From Micropterix aruncella (taxonomy: Eukaryota > Arthropoda > Insecta > Lepidoptera > Micropterigidae), in NCBI GenBank assembly GCA_944548615.1, contig OX155957.1, positions 23,105,413 to 23,169,412 on the forward strand: a DNA stretch of 64,000 bases. The letters are read 5' to 3'. Both the position numbers and the translations under genes were made by a program. The notes beneath the pieces were generated by a model. The model had not been told where the DNA came from. It saw only the letters and a program-made list of their open reading frames with translations, and ran no database searches. Positions 32,270-43,030 of this stretch are shown one piece after another. Positions within the stretch are counted from its first letter, which is position 1; every line of letters begins with the position of its first letter.

Positions 32270-33284
32270 GTAGTAGTAAACGGAGTAGGAGCCTTGTAAC
32301 CAGCGTCACCTGGATCTATAAAATCTTTTGTAACTACCCACTTTGTGGTTGGGTTAGTGGTCTGCTAGTAGCCCGGTACTGCATACAGATCACTGACCTT
32401 CAAGTTGGGCAGATCGCTGGGTTCGAGAAATGCTCGTCTCAGTAAACTGTTTCTTTTTGCGGCGAGGCCTGGGCAGGGACCAACGATGTTTGTACATCAG
32501 GATCTTCGCTACATATTCGCCAATCCTTGCTTCAGGTCAAGCCAAGGTTGAATATATATGCTCTAAGGGTCGTGTGTCCGGTGAGGAGACCGATAGTGGT
32601 TCTAAGGTTCTTCTTGCTTGTGTCAAGTAGGGGCTTGATCTTCTTAGGAAGTGGTTGCTCCATCATGGCCTTTGTCTGGCGACATCCTTGGCTCTATTTC
32701 CAGGATGCCCGATATTTCTGCTCCAAGCAGTCCTTGATGATTTTCTTACCTACAGCGAAGGGGACCCCAACAACTGGCTCCACCGGTCATTCCAGTTGCC
32801 CAGTTTTGCCAGTCTGTCGGCCTCTTCATTGTCGGGTAAGCCTTGATGACCCGGTATCCGTATTAAGGTGATTTTGTTGGCTTTTCCCAATTTGTTGAGC
32901 TCTTGCACACAGTCCCAGACCACAAAGAGCGTCGTCGAATGCTGCTCTGCTGTCAGAGTAGATGAGGATTTTTCTATTTTTTACCTCAAGTCGACTTTGG
33001 AGTTTAGTGACTTAGGAGCCAATGCGGATTCTTCCAGTTTTCCCTGGTGGGGATTAGGATTTTATAGGACTTCTCTAACATTTTTTTAGTAGTCGATCTC
33101 GGGTCAGGTTGAATGGGCTTTTGTGGAGGAGGTTTTACTCGCCCAAACACTTCAGTCTGTATGCTATAAGTCTGTCGGAGTGAATTATGAGCTTGTCCAG
33201 AGACGGGCAGCAGAGTGCCACCTCTAATACCTCTGTTGAGGTTGTCTTCATAACGCCAGTTGCAGCCCCCACCTTGTATGTATC
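32270..33284 (-). pseudogene. LINE with RNase H and C-terminal knuckle, decayed
   Basis: On the minus strand, from right to left: an end-of-reverse-transcriptase segment (TGVMKTTSTEVLEVAL, then AYRLKCLG), RNase H motifs ILIYSDSRAAFDDA and, after a frameshift, IRIPGHQGLPDNEEADRLAK, then the region shared with 7534-8051 (KKNLRTTIGLLTGHTTLRA). Several frameshifts and stops break it. The 3' UTR ends in a CTACTACTA tail at 32270. Possible target duplication TAATACTG (about 32262-32269 and 33285-33292). Clade R1-like or a related RNase H-bearing clade; not resolved. Confidence 0.82.
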
Positions 33285-33298
33285 TAATACTGTAATTT

Positions 33299-33925
33299 AA
33301 GCGAGCTAATGGGCCCTTGTTGAGTTGGCCACGAAGACCCATTTGTTCGGGGTCGGTCACACTCACGGGTCAACACCCATCCGGCGGCCTCCACGCATGA
33401 AGTGCGAGCCCGGGTAGGACTCTGGCCTGAGGGCTAGTTCCCTCAGGAGTCAATCTTCTGGCGCTTCTGGACGGTTTGCGCACCGTGCGGCGTAAGCCAA
33501 TCAATTGTGCATTCTGACTAACAGTCGGGGGAGTCTGAAAACAGTAATGTCTCCTATAGAGCGGGGGTAGTTGTTGACCTTACGTCGACTGCTCTTGAAA
33601 TGACCATCGGCTCCCCGATTCCGGTTGAACAGCCGGACAAAGGATGCCGTGGTCCGCGATAGATTCGGTAGGCACCGTTTCACCGCTACGTAAGGAAGAT
33701 GACCGCGCAAGAGCGACGTCGAACTCATAACCAGTCGGGAGACCGGAGTAATCTGGTTGCAACTCGAAGTAAGGGCGCGTGTGACGACCCGCTGGGTAAC
33801 ATATCTGGCTATTTCGCGGATAGGGCGTTGGCCTCTTACGGGCATGTGGCGGAGCTTGACGGTGGACTGAATTGTCCTAAATCTTCTGCGCTCACCTCAC
33901 GGGAGACAGAAAGTAACACCTCTAG
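33299..33925 (+). mobile_element. Family A retroposon, near full length with 3' internal deletion
   Basis: Sense plus, from GCGAGCTAATGGGCCC. Flanked by a perfect 14-bp duplication TAATACTGTAATTT (33285-33298 and 33926-33939). Near the end it jumps from GGGAGACAGAAAG to TAACACCTCTAG, so about 50 bp that hold the ACGGG/CCCGT hairpin are missing although the outermost 3' bases are kept. It inserted at or beside the 5' junction of the LINE at 32270-33284. Confidence 0.88.
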
Positions 33926-34837
33926 TAATACTGTAATTTGACAATAATTATTATTAAATAAGGTATCTTTATATTAAAAAATAAACAACAAAAACAGTTA
34001 GCGAAATTTACTGTGCACAATGCTGTTCATATGATACGTGCCCATTTCTATTTCGGCCCATAAAAGCCGTTTACAGATATGGCTTTTATTCACTTGCAAA
34101 TTTAATAATACGTATTTTACCTCTACGTTATAAAAATAAAGGTATTATACGAGGCGTACATATCCTTCACCGTTAAAATATACACTCTAGCTACGATATA
34201 CAATCTACGCAAATATATACAAGATACGCATATATGTACAGCCAAGCGTAAAATGACGCAAATAGCCTTAAAAATATGTCCTTTCCAGTTTCCGTAAATA
34301 AATATTTTAAAAGCGTCGTCGGCGCATATTTATTTAATAAGGGGTGTTGGGTGGGGCGGCGGGGCGCGATCAGTCACCTGCGAGTCAAGTTATGATTAAA
34401 TTGGATATTCATGGGTGCATGAAATGGCTAATCGCAACCCTCGGGCGGCGCCCGGAGGGGGAAGGGACCGCAGCGTCGCGATAACGATGAGCGCACGGCT
34501 TGTTCGTACATATCAGTACATAGTGGCTTCCACATCTACCCTGTGGCTACACATTGATTGGCACGGACACGAACTTGCGGCGATTTTAGCGATATATACA
34601 TTACATTACATACATGCAATGTTATCGTGGTCTGATCATTTTTCATTGGTTTCATGACATTTTTCAATGTATTTTTTTATTTTATCATTAGGCAGTATTC
34701 AAATAAACTTATCTGATCATACTTTAGTACCGAAGCCTCGTGCGATCCAGTTGAGTAAGATTTTTTTAATATGTATTTGTAACTATGATTTTGAAACAAA
34801 TATGGATTTGATTTGATTTGAAATAAATTAATAGTTT

Positions 34838-35215
34838 AAAAAAAAAACTAAAAACCCGCCTTTGGGCTATGATACGATATTCACATACACACGGCTATGA
34901 TACGATATTCCATCATGGAATGCCAGTGCCTAACGTCCGGCTTCAGCATCAGACCTTGAAACCTAATCGTGGTCAAAGTTCATTCCAAGACTTTTCTAAC
35001 AAGTCCAAACACAGCTATGATACGATGTTCCATCATGAAGTTCCAGTTCATATCTTCCGACTCTATTATCAGATCAGTTCGACAGTACCATATTATTGTA
35101 TTGTCATCAGAACTACATACAGCTGCCAATTTTCATGACGCTACGATCCTTGGAAGATGGTTAAATTAGTTACCTTAGATTCCATTACATAGTTACATAC
35201 ATGTCTACCTAAAAT
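34838..35215 (+). mobile_element. Repeat family D, copy 1
   Basis: About 380 bp shared with 58507-58910 (plus) and 42188-42570 (minus). Carries three GCTATGATACGAT submotifs, two followed by GTTCCATCATG- or ATTCCATCATG-type sequence. The right end is diverged here: the AAAAGCGTGT terminus of the other copies is not recognisable. Small open frames are shared with copy 2 only because the DNA is similar. Confidence 0.72.
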
Positions 35216-35279
35216 CATCTAAAATTAAGCAATTGTTACCGCTATGACGTCTTAGTTTACTCTCCACTTTCACACATAA

Positions 35280-35514
35280 AATAATCATTTGTGTCACCCA
35301 AAACTGAATTCCATCTGAATACTAATATCATAATATAATATTATCTTCCTTTTTTTCTTTTTTCTTAAAAAAAATTTATAAAATTATTATTTTTTAAATA
35401 TATTATTGCTAATTTGAAATGTATTAATGGCTGTATTAATGTTAATTTACAATGTTCTTTCATAAAATGAATATGCTGTATATATACATTTAGCTAATAA
35501 ATAAATAAATAAAA
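35280..35514. other. RTE-like 3' scrap and AAAT-tailed sequence
   Basis: GTGTCACCC near 35290 is a short match to repeat E. 35440-35513 ends in TAATAAATAAATAAATAAAA, a LINE-like tail. No gene. Confidence 0.4.
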
Positions 35515-35960
35515 TCGATTAGCGCCCTCTCTCGGTCGGTAGACAAACCAGGTTAGGTTCGCGCGCAACCGCCTCTGGTGGCGCGGTTCGTTTTTCGGTT
35601 AAGGGCGGGGTTATGCCAAACGCTAGCAGATGGTTTAAAAATTTGACTAAATTATATGGCTGAATTTAAATATTGTTAATTTTAGCGTGCATAAGAGATA
35701 TTTAAACCAAAATTTGACACTGGTTTCGGACCAACAAGTCTGCCGGTTGGTGGTCGCCATTCGAGAGCCTTTTTTTCCCAACAGTTGTCGGTTCTGCAAA
35801 CTATATTGACTGCCCGTTGCCATTTCATGTAGCTGTTTTCACGAGCTATATCAGTGACCTTTGTTCTTCTGCGGATTTCCTCGCTTCGGATTCTGTCACG
35901 CAGCGATAATCCTAGCATAGCTCTCCCAATGACTCGTTGCACGACTTGGGTATGGTGGCA
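35515..35960 (-). pseudogene. RTE-type LINE C-terminus and 3' UTR
   Basis: On the minus strand the frame at about 35960-35682 reads VIGRAMLGLSLRDRIRSEEI then RRRTKVTDIARENSYMKWQR and LEWRPPTGRLVG, the conserved RTE-like C-terminal block (SLRD..R..EIRRRTKVTD and EWRPRTG). The 3' UTR continues to about 35515 with CGCGCC and AGGGCGC blocks that recur at 41385-41470. Reverse transcriptase and endonuclease are absent. Confidence 0.8.
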
Positions 35961-36629
35961 ATAATAGCGACCGCGTCAACACTAGCGGCACGCAATTATT
36001 TATTGACTTCCTTCCTTTTTTTTTCAATAATTCAATTAGGAAAAATATACATTTTAAACTATATACATTTCGTATTTATAGGGATTTTGATTATTCCTTG
36101 ATTTTTTATTTTTTCTTTATTTTTTATATTATTGGTGAATTATTTTTATTAATTGTCTTCTACTGTTAGTGCTACCTATACGGTCTGTTTAGATTTTTTA
36201 TCGTTTTATATTTATTTTTTAAATGTTATTTCAGCCCATTCAATGAACATTACGAATTATTATTGATTTGATTTAGATATTATAGGCAAACCAGTGAAAT
36301 AGTGTAATTTTTTAATAGGAAATTACAAAATTAGCAGATAATTAAATATATCAATCTGTTACAATACAGGTAATTGTGAGAGACATAATAGAGACAAAAT
36401 TTCGGACAATAAATATATTTCTATTTATATTTCCATTTCTAAGGCTCTGTGGTATTTTTGTCGAGAAGATAGCGTAGTTTTCTGAATGCTACCCTTCCGA
36501 GTTTGAGTCTTCGCAGACCTTAATATTACCATATGAGCAAATAAATACAGTAAATACATAGCATTTCTATACCATTATATGTTATATATTCATGTAATAT
36601 CGTGCATAATATGAATAATATATTCATAT
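35961..36629. other. AT-rich intergenic DNA
   Basis: No gene. An inverted ATGCATAATATG/CATATTATGCA pair lies at about 36600-36637, just left of the family A insertion. Confidence 0.45.
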
Positions 36630-36639
36630 TATGCACTTA

Positions 36640-37312
36640 GAGGGGAGTTAATGGGCCCAGTGCAGTTGGGTCACTATGACCCATGTATAAGCGTTGGCCC
36701 AATTCACAGGTCAGCACACATCCGGTAGCCTCCACGCAGATGTGCGAGCTCGAGTAGGTTTCCTGCGGGCCAGTTCCCCTGGGAATCGCCCTGCGCGTGC
36801 TTCTGGACGGTTTGCGAGCCGTGTGGCGTCAGACAATCGACTGTGCATTCCCTAATAACCGGGGGCGTCTGGAAACGGCTTTGTTTTCTATAGAGCGGGC
36901 GTGGTTGTTAACCTTACGACAACTGTTCTTGAAACGACGAATCGGCTACCCGCGAAAACGGGTGAACAGCTGGGCAAAGAATGCCGTGGTCCGTGATAGA
37001 TCCGGTAGACAACGAATAACCGCTACGTAAGACAGAGGATCGCGTAAGCGACCTTGAACCCGTAACCAGTTGGGAGGCCGAAGAAATAGGGCGGTAACTA
37101 GGAAAAAGGGCGCGAGTGTCGGCCCGCTGGGTTCATACCCGTCTTCTCGCAGTAAGGCTTTGGTCTCTTAATAGCGAGTGACGTAACTAGACAGTGGACT
37201 GTATCGTCCAAGATCTTTTACGCTCACCTCACGGAAGACAGAACGACCAAAATATATCGTTAAAACTTCGCAAGTACAAGTTCGTCCGTTGTAGTTCACA
37301 CCTCCAAGTATG
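36640..37312 (+). mobile_element. Family A retroposon, full-length diverged copy
   Basis: Sense plus, from GAGGGGAGTTAATGGGCCC to ...GTTGTAGTTCACACCTCCAAG. Flanked by TATGCACTTA (36630-36639 and 37313-37322), a 10-bp duplication. More diverged than the 50-kb copies, with indels in the middle. Confidence 0.85.
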
Positions 37313-37322
37313 TATGCACTTA

Positions 37323-37766
37323 AAGATTAATATTATTACCCACCATATTCAGTCACCTGTCTGATATGAATTGGGAACAATTGATATTACTATGTACGTA
37401 ATTCGATTGGTTGGAAGCGTAAGTCATGCAAATTGGCTCCACTTGTTGACGGCATGTCGCCGCCACACGTGACTTGCATCGCGGCGCGCAACATCAAAAT
37501 CAAATTTGGGATTTTGACAAACGTCGCGACTTCACTACGAGACGGGAATAATTTCGCTGTTCATATACATTTTAGGCAGAGCTGGCTGGGGGCACGCGCC
37601 GCTGAATTTGACATGTGGAAATTTCTTCCATTTTTACTTTTTTATGTCCACTTTGTAGTCGTATAACGGCAGAATCATCAGCTGTTTTTTCCACGGCTAA
37701 CAATAACTAGGCTTGTCATTAGAGTTCGACGATTTCGGGTGGTTTCAATTAACCATTAATTACTAG
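37323..37766. other. Intergenic DNA
   Basis: A 77-codon frame at 37433-37666 has balanced composition but no motif I recognise. Nothing else is supportable. Confidence 0.4.
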
Positions 37767-38015
37767 CAGTGGCGGCGCTAGGCGTCGGCGACGTCGGCGA
37801 CCGCCGACGGCCTCGCACCTGAGGGGACCTCGCAAAAGTTTTACAAATTATTTATATTTCATTTATTTATTCTTATTTATTTTCATACACTTGCATGAGT
37901 GAAGTGAGTGAGTAGTACTTTAGGGGTATTATACAGAGTCCTCTGGCAACACTATGAAAGTTCGCGCGCGAGAAACAGTGTTAACTTTTTTAACACAATG
38001 ATAGATGTAGCTTTA

Positions 38016-38452
38016 AGTCGACACCGAATGTCGATTTAAAGCGCTCAATGAATATTTTGAACAATTTGATTTTATTTATGATATCAGTTATTTGAAATCG
38101 ATATCAAAAGAGGACCTTCTCAAGCATTGTAATGATTTAGGTACAATACTGCGGGAAGGCGACGGCGAAAACAGTGACATACAGCCTTTCGCGCTATATG
38201 AAGAGCTACAGCTTTTAAAAGCGAATTCCCTTGACTCTGTCAACGGCGCGAAACAACTCATTCAGTACATTTTAGAAAATAATTTGGAAGAAATATATCC
38301 AAATGTTTACAAAGCAATTAGAATCATGCTCACAGTTCCCGTCAGTACAGCTTTCGCTGAGAGAATCTTCTCAAAGTTAAAAATTGATTAAGACCTACTT
38401 GAGAAGCACGATGACCCAAGAGGCCTAGGCTATCTGCGTTATCAATTCTATC

Positions 38453-38455
<3 letters not shown>
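38016..38455 (+). pseudogene. hAT transposase C-terminal fragment (dimerisation domain)
   Basis: Frame from about 38016 reads LNEYFEQFDFIYD, then KSISKEDLLKHC and the dimerisation region IMLTVPVSTAFAERIFSKLK, where AER contains the expected acidic residue. A TAA at 38389-38391 interrupts it, after which LEKHDDPRGLGYLR continues the same domain in frame. A frameshift at about 38010 separates it from an upstream MIDVALS segment. The (GA)n tract begins exactly where a conserved Ser-Ile-Glu would be encoded. Confidence 0.82.

Positions 38456-38456
<1 letters not shown>

Positions 38457-38539
<83 letters not shown>
38457..38539. repeat. (GA)n microsatellite
   Basis: About 41 uninterrupted GA units, an unusually long pure tract, at the 3' end of the hAT coding fragment. 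Arg-Glu and Ser-Leu frames across it are repeat artefacts. Confidence 0.97.
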
Positions 38540-38544
<5 letters not shown>

Positions 38545-39172
38545 ACAGTATGCGAGAGAATAGCATGCCAATATTCGTCGCGGGATCGCTCACACCGGAA
38601 ATTACTGGCGGAACTGGCGGTACTCCTTATTGGTATTGATATGGTCATTTTCGCGCGAAAGGCTTATCTAGGCCCTTATATATCGATGGTAACAGGCAGG
38701 AAATATAACGATACACTACCTTTCGGAATCCACCAAATGTTTTTTGTGAGGATTAAACTGTCATATCATCGGGAAGCAGCAACATTGTCTATCCCTTCCC
38801 CTCCCCCTCCCCTCAATTCTCCCTTTCCCCATCCCCTCGTCACCCACTTGACGGGATTGAGTTCGCGATATTCCCTTGGCGCTGCGGGAAATTAAGCATG
38901 GCATTAACGATTTAGCGCCTAGGGCCGTCGGGTGTCTCAGGGCCTCACGGGGACTCCCCTATATAATTATGTAATTATTACCAGAGTCAACAACAAATTC
39001 GACAGTCGCTAACTTTTAGCTTCAGGTGGAATGAGAGAGAGAGATAGAGGGGTGCAAATTTCTATGCGAATTCTAATAATCGAGCTGTACGCTATTAGAT
39101 TTAAAAATTACGACTTCGCGTTTATTTTGTGGGTAGGTAACTATTCGAAGACTTATTAATAGCAGTTTATAA
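38540..39172. other. hAT right side and intergenic DNA
   Basis: 38790-38845 is a C/T-rich stretch (CCCTCCCC-type). 38936-39172 has no recognised feature apart from a short GAGAGAGAGA run near 39032. Confidence 0.4.
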
Positions 39173-39505
39173 TATACAGGATGTGAATCAAGGTAAGAAT
39201 TTTTGTTCTTTTTTTTTCAAATAAATAAATAATATAACATGTTTTTTACTTTTTTTTCAAACTCCTAAATTGTATCCATTGAAAAAAAGTTTGAGGGGCA
39301 TTGAGCCGGCTGCGTCATCTAGCGGTAGGTAGATAATATAATAAACAATATTAGCATTATTTTACCTACCTCTAGATAGCGCATCGTGCCATGCTCATAG
39401 CATTTTATACTAGTTAATATTTTTTTTAATTTAAAATTTTCAAAAAACTTTTTAATAAAAGTTACTAACTTTGTCGTACTGATTCACCCACTCCAATAAA
39501 TCGGT
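39173..39505. mobile_element. Foldback MITE family G, copy 1
   Basis: Left end TACAGGATGTGAATCAAGG. Interior inverted repeat CGGTAGGTA...TACCTACCTC around a short spacer (39325-39378) and a right arm with AGTTACTAACTTTGTCG and ACTGATTCACCC. Same organisation as 46978-47407. The right terminus is decayed, and no duplication is visible. Confidence 0.68.
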
Positions 39506-40306
39506 CCACTAGGGGCATATGTCACATATCAAAAATATTCGACCTCGAAATATTGGACTTAAAGACTTGCAATTTGGTACGCAGATGCCTTCTGCACTAA
39601 TAATATTTAAATTCCGCCATACAAATGTAACAGAAATAACATATTCAAATTTGCAGCGCCGCACGTTTACCATCGAAATTTGAATACGAAATTTAGGTTC
39701 GCAATTTAAATCTTCACATCTTTATTGCGGTGTGTTGCTCGATCGAAATTCGAATTTTAAACTGAATGAGACGATTTCCGTTCAAAATTCAAATTTTCAT
39801 GAGTCGCGTCGCACGTTTGAATTTCGATTTTTACTTTCCTGAATTACCAAACGGCGAGGAGGGGAAGTATTGTAACCGCGCAAAAAAATCCGACGATTAA
39901 CACCATTTTTAAGCTATTGCATAGCTTTTATCGCGCTAGGCCAGCGCGGCGACCGAATGAAGAAATTTCTTAACGAAAATTAATGATTTTAAACTGATAA
40001 TTACGTCTAAACGAGTACTGCTTACGATTCGAAAAAAATATATGTTAAACAAGAACATTTTCCTAATATTCTTAGCTTTGAATATTTTAGATTTTGTTTA
40101 TATTACATAGTGTAATTAATTTGTGAAATTAGATCAAACCGAACACAAAAACGACTACTACGCAAATACTATCTGGCGTATTATTATAAAACCTGCACCA
40201 TTTTAAAGATAATTTAATTATCTATCTTTTTATCTACGATTTTTTTCGAATAATCCGTTTTTTTGCTTTATCGAATAAAAAATTCGTGCGCGGCGCTCTA
40301 TCGGAA
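39506..40306. other. Intergenic DNA with repeated ATCGAAATT motifs
   Basis: No gene. 39640-39830 has several ATTCGAATTT and ATCGAAATT motifs in both orientations and a GTTTGGTACGCAGATGCC-like motif near 39573 found also near 41017. Confidence 0.4.
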
Positions 40307-40372
40307 GACGTTTAAATTATTCCAAATCATTTGCTTCCGCAGCCGCAAATGATTCGGAATAATTCCAACGTC
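40307..40372. repeat. Inverted repeat, about 28-bp arms
   Basis: Left arm from GACGTTTAAATTATTCC to CAAATCATTTGC, right arm from GCAAATGATT to GGAATAATTCCAACGTC, spacer about 10 nt. A few mismatches only. Confidence 0.85.
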
Positions 40373-40970
40373 TGATATCAGAAAAAATAAAATAAATAAA
40401 ATAAATAAATAATTATAATTTCATAAGTTGTTAAAAATGCTATGCAATAGCTTTACCGCGGCAGTCCCCGAGTGCCACAGGTATTTTTTAAAATTTTATT
40501 TGGTCAACAAACAGCGTTTATACATAACAAATACAAAATTTAACAATAAAACTATGACTAATTATATGTTAACACTATTTACCGTTAATGTGTACATATC
40601 TCCTTTATTTTACCTCATTTATATATACATTTCTTTAGCAGTGATTTAATATTATAGAAAAGAGAAAGACCAAAAAACAAATTAAATGAAATTTTACGTT
40701 GAGGTTATAAACAATATTAATTATTTTATACCAAAAATATATATTTTTTAAAAAATACAAAAAAAAAAACCTTTCATGTTAGTCATTATATGAAATACGG
40801 GGGACAAAAGACTTGAAGATGTGTTATTGGTTTTCTTAAAGTGACTTTTAACTGATATGAAAAAATATCAATGTACCCGAACCTTCCAGAAGTACCCATA
40901 TTTCCAGATAGAAGAACCTATATTTCCAGAAAGAAGTCTTTTTGCTGTGTATTCCTTCTCGACAGCGCCC
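40373..40970. other. AT-rich intergenic DNA
   Basis: No gene recognised. A run of AATAAATAAA lies at about 40388-40410. Confidence 0.45.
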
Positions 40971-41570
40971 AGACGCTTAATCCCATTGAGCTGAAATTCG
41001 GCAATAAGGAATCATTTGGTACACAGATGCCTCGTTGGGCCGAAATCACATTGTGAAATTTTGGCTGGAATATCTCATATACAAGCGAAACTAATAAGGG
41101 GGAAGTCCCCTAACGCCAGACGGCATCTAGTGTCGGACACTAATAGTACCTCGACAAGTCGCGGCGCGGTCGATACAAAGACGGGTGAAAAAGGCGCGTG
41201 GAAGCGTACGCTTTTCCTTTTCTTACGTCTTTATAATCGATCGCGCCGCGATTTGTCGATATACTATTAGTGTTCGACGATAGGTGCCGTCCGGCGTTAG
41301 GGGACTTCCCCCAATATTTACATAAATACCGCCATACATTTAATTATTGTCGCGTGATGACTTGAGATCGGCCACAACCCGCCCTTAGCCTAGAAACGAA
41401 CCGCGCAGCCTGAGGCGTCGTAATGGAACCCAACCCGGTTCTTCCGCTGGTCGTTCGAGGGCGCCCATCGTGTTTTTTTAATTAAATTAATTTTTAGATG
41501 AAATCAGTCCTTGGCTACTTGCCGGGAAAGCCTTGGGGTGACACAACCGATTTTTTATTGTTTCCATCTA
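40971..41570 (+). mobile_element. RTE-like 3' relic, split by a MITE
   Basis: Plus-sense blocks in order: TTTGGTACACAGATGCC, GGGCCGAAATCACATTGTG, GAATATCTCATAT, then after the MITE at 41098-41312 the CCCGCCCTTAG and GAACCGCGC blocks shared with the 3' UTR of the RTE relic at 35515, and finally TTGGCTACTTGCCGGGAAAG and GGGGTGACACAA. No coding part remains. Confidence 0.62.
41098..41312. mobile_element. Foldback MITE, 215 bp, near-complete hairpin
   Basis: Arms of about 100 bp start GGGGGAAGTCCCCTAACGCC (left) and give the same sequence in reverse complement from the right. They continue through GACGGC, CACTAATAGTA and TCGCGGCGCG before a short loop around 41195. No coding capacity. Target duplication uncertain (TAA versus AAT). 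Confidence 0.9.
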
Positions 41571-41592
41571 ACTAAAGTGAATCCGAGATAAT

Positions 41593-41906
41593 GGGCCCGA
41601 TTGCCTTTCTTCGTGAACTAAAACTGAAATTAATTCAAGCGAACGAGACAGAGCGATACGTTGGAGCAATATGAAATGAACAATCGTCGTTCTTTACTGC
41701 TTCAAAACTACCTGTCGAAATTATAGACGCCCAAATAAGTTTGAACGCATTTCGTGCGGTGTTTATTTAGCTGATTTATCTTCGGTGGGTAGATTTAATG
41801 CGGAAAAGTGACAACCGTCCATTTCACATTCCGCTCTGTCGTACGGCTCTGTCTCGTTCACATGAACTAATTTCCGATTTTAGTTCAAGAGAAACGCAAT
41901 CGACCC
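41593..41906. mobile_element. Foldback MITE, 314 bp
   Basis: Inverted arms of about 75 bp: GATTGCCTTTCTTCGTGAAC (left) and GATTGCGTTTCTCTTGAAC (right, reverse complement). Both continue through AACTAAAA, GAAATTA, TTCA and GAACGAGACAGAGC. No clear target duplication. Confidence 0.82.
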
Positions 41907-42191
41907 CAACTTGTGATATGGGAAACGATAAACTTGTGACAGGCATTGTGAACTCAAGTTAAATTCCATTTTCAAAGATGTTATTTCCCAAATACTGATT
42001 TATTCTATGCATATTTAAGATCTAATGTAACACAAAACTTATGTTAACTTAAACTTACAAAAATTACTTCTGGAAAAGTGTCAAACACGTTTGAGGGCAC
42101 CAACGTTAGGTTTCTTTCGAGTAAATATAGTGATCATGCTTATTAAGGTTACGTTAGGCCTAGTTAGGCTTATTCTGAATGTAATATATTA

Positions 42192-42541
42192 ACACGCTTT
42201 TATTAGGTCGACCTGTATGTAACTAACTATGTAATGGAATCTACGGTAATTAATTTAACCATCTTCCAAGGATCGTAGCGTCATGAAAATTGGCAGCTGT
42301 ATGTAGTTCTGATGACAATACAATAATAGGGTAAGGTCTAACTGCTCTGATGATGGAGTCGGAAGATATGAGCTGGAACTTCATGATGGAACATCGTATC
42401 ATACATAGCTGTGTTTGGACTTGTTAGAAAAGTCTTGGAATGAACTTTGACCACGATTAGGTTTCAAGGTCTGATGATGAAGCCTGAAGTTAGCCACTGG
42501 CATTCCATGATGGAATATCGTATCATAGCCCAAAAGCGTGT
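42192..42541 (-). mobile_element. Repeat family D, copy 3
   Basis: Core bounded by ACACGCTTTT and its complement AAAAGCGTGT, with TATTA on both outer sides (42187-42191 and 42542-42546). Reads in the minus direction with the same GATACGAT/TCCATCATG submotifs as the other copies. Because about 30 bp to its right (AGTGTTTTTAACTATTAATT) are also shared with the other copies' flanks, the true ends may lie outside the core. Confidence 0.75.
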
Positions 42542-42599
42542 TATTAGTGTTTTTAACTATTAATTTATTTTAAAATGTAACCCCTATAATAACAATTCT

Positions 42600-43030
42600 T
42601 TCTTTTTCTTATCATTGAATTCTTGGCGTTAAATACGTATACGAGACCATATGGCGCTAAATACGAGACGACCTTCACGAAATTCGTCCTGGAAAAGCTA
42701 CGACCACGATTAAATTTAGGAAACCAGCAAAAAACGGAGGCCCGGGATAGTGCCTTATTTACAAAAGTCGAAGCAGGTTGATCGGCACACTGTCGTGCAT
42801 TAGTCCACGTCGAAAATCAAATATTATAATCGCACGAAAATATTGACGATTTAAAAAAATTTTTGGCCGAAATTAATTTTTGAAGTCACGGTAACACTCA
42901 CAACACAGATAGCACTCGTATGAGAAAATTCTGAACAAGTACACCATTAAAAACATCAAACTTTACGATGCTGATATCAGATTTGACATATCTACGCTGG
43001 TGTTGCCATATCTCATAGCGCTAAACAAAG
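42600..43030 (-). pseudogene. mariner transposase N-terminal fragment and 5' region
   Basis: On the minus strand, with frameshifts: AIIIFDFRRGL near 42840, then ALSRASVFCWFPKFNRGRS near 42780-42700, and a frame-shifted version of EFREGR near 42680. These are the helix-turn-helix landmarks of the mariner (irritans-like) N-terminus. The rest of the transposase is absent. 42880-43030 would be the 5' UTR and terminal zone; I could not fix the terminal repeat. Confidence 0.72.

Larger units (their letters stand above)
32233..34825 (+). repeat. Repeat C, copy 2, carrying two nested insertions
   Basis: Left part 32233-32269, right part 33940-34825. Between them sit a LINE (32270-33284, minus) and a family A copy (33299-33925, plus). 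It ends in the same GATTTGATTTGATTTGAA tail as copy 1 (near 34806-34824). An added GC-rich stretch (GGGGCGGCGGGGCGCG) at about 34353 is absent from copy 1. Confidence 0.72.
37767..38935 (+). mobile_element. Internally deleted hAT element
   Basis: Left terminus CAGTGGCGGCGCTAGGCG at 37767 with subterminal GACCGCCGACGGCC and a GACCTCGCAAAAG block. Near 38900-38935 a complementary subterminal stretch (GCGCCTAGGGCCGTCGG, GGGCCTCACGGGG) marks the right side, but the final CGCCACTG is missing. The interior keeps only the C-terminal coding part (38016-38455). It is a different hAT lineage from the intact one at 3583. Confidence 0.65.
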
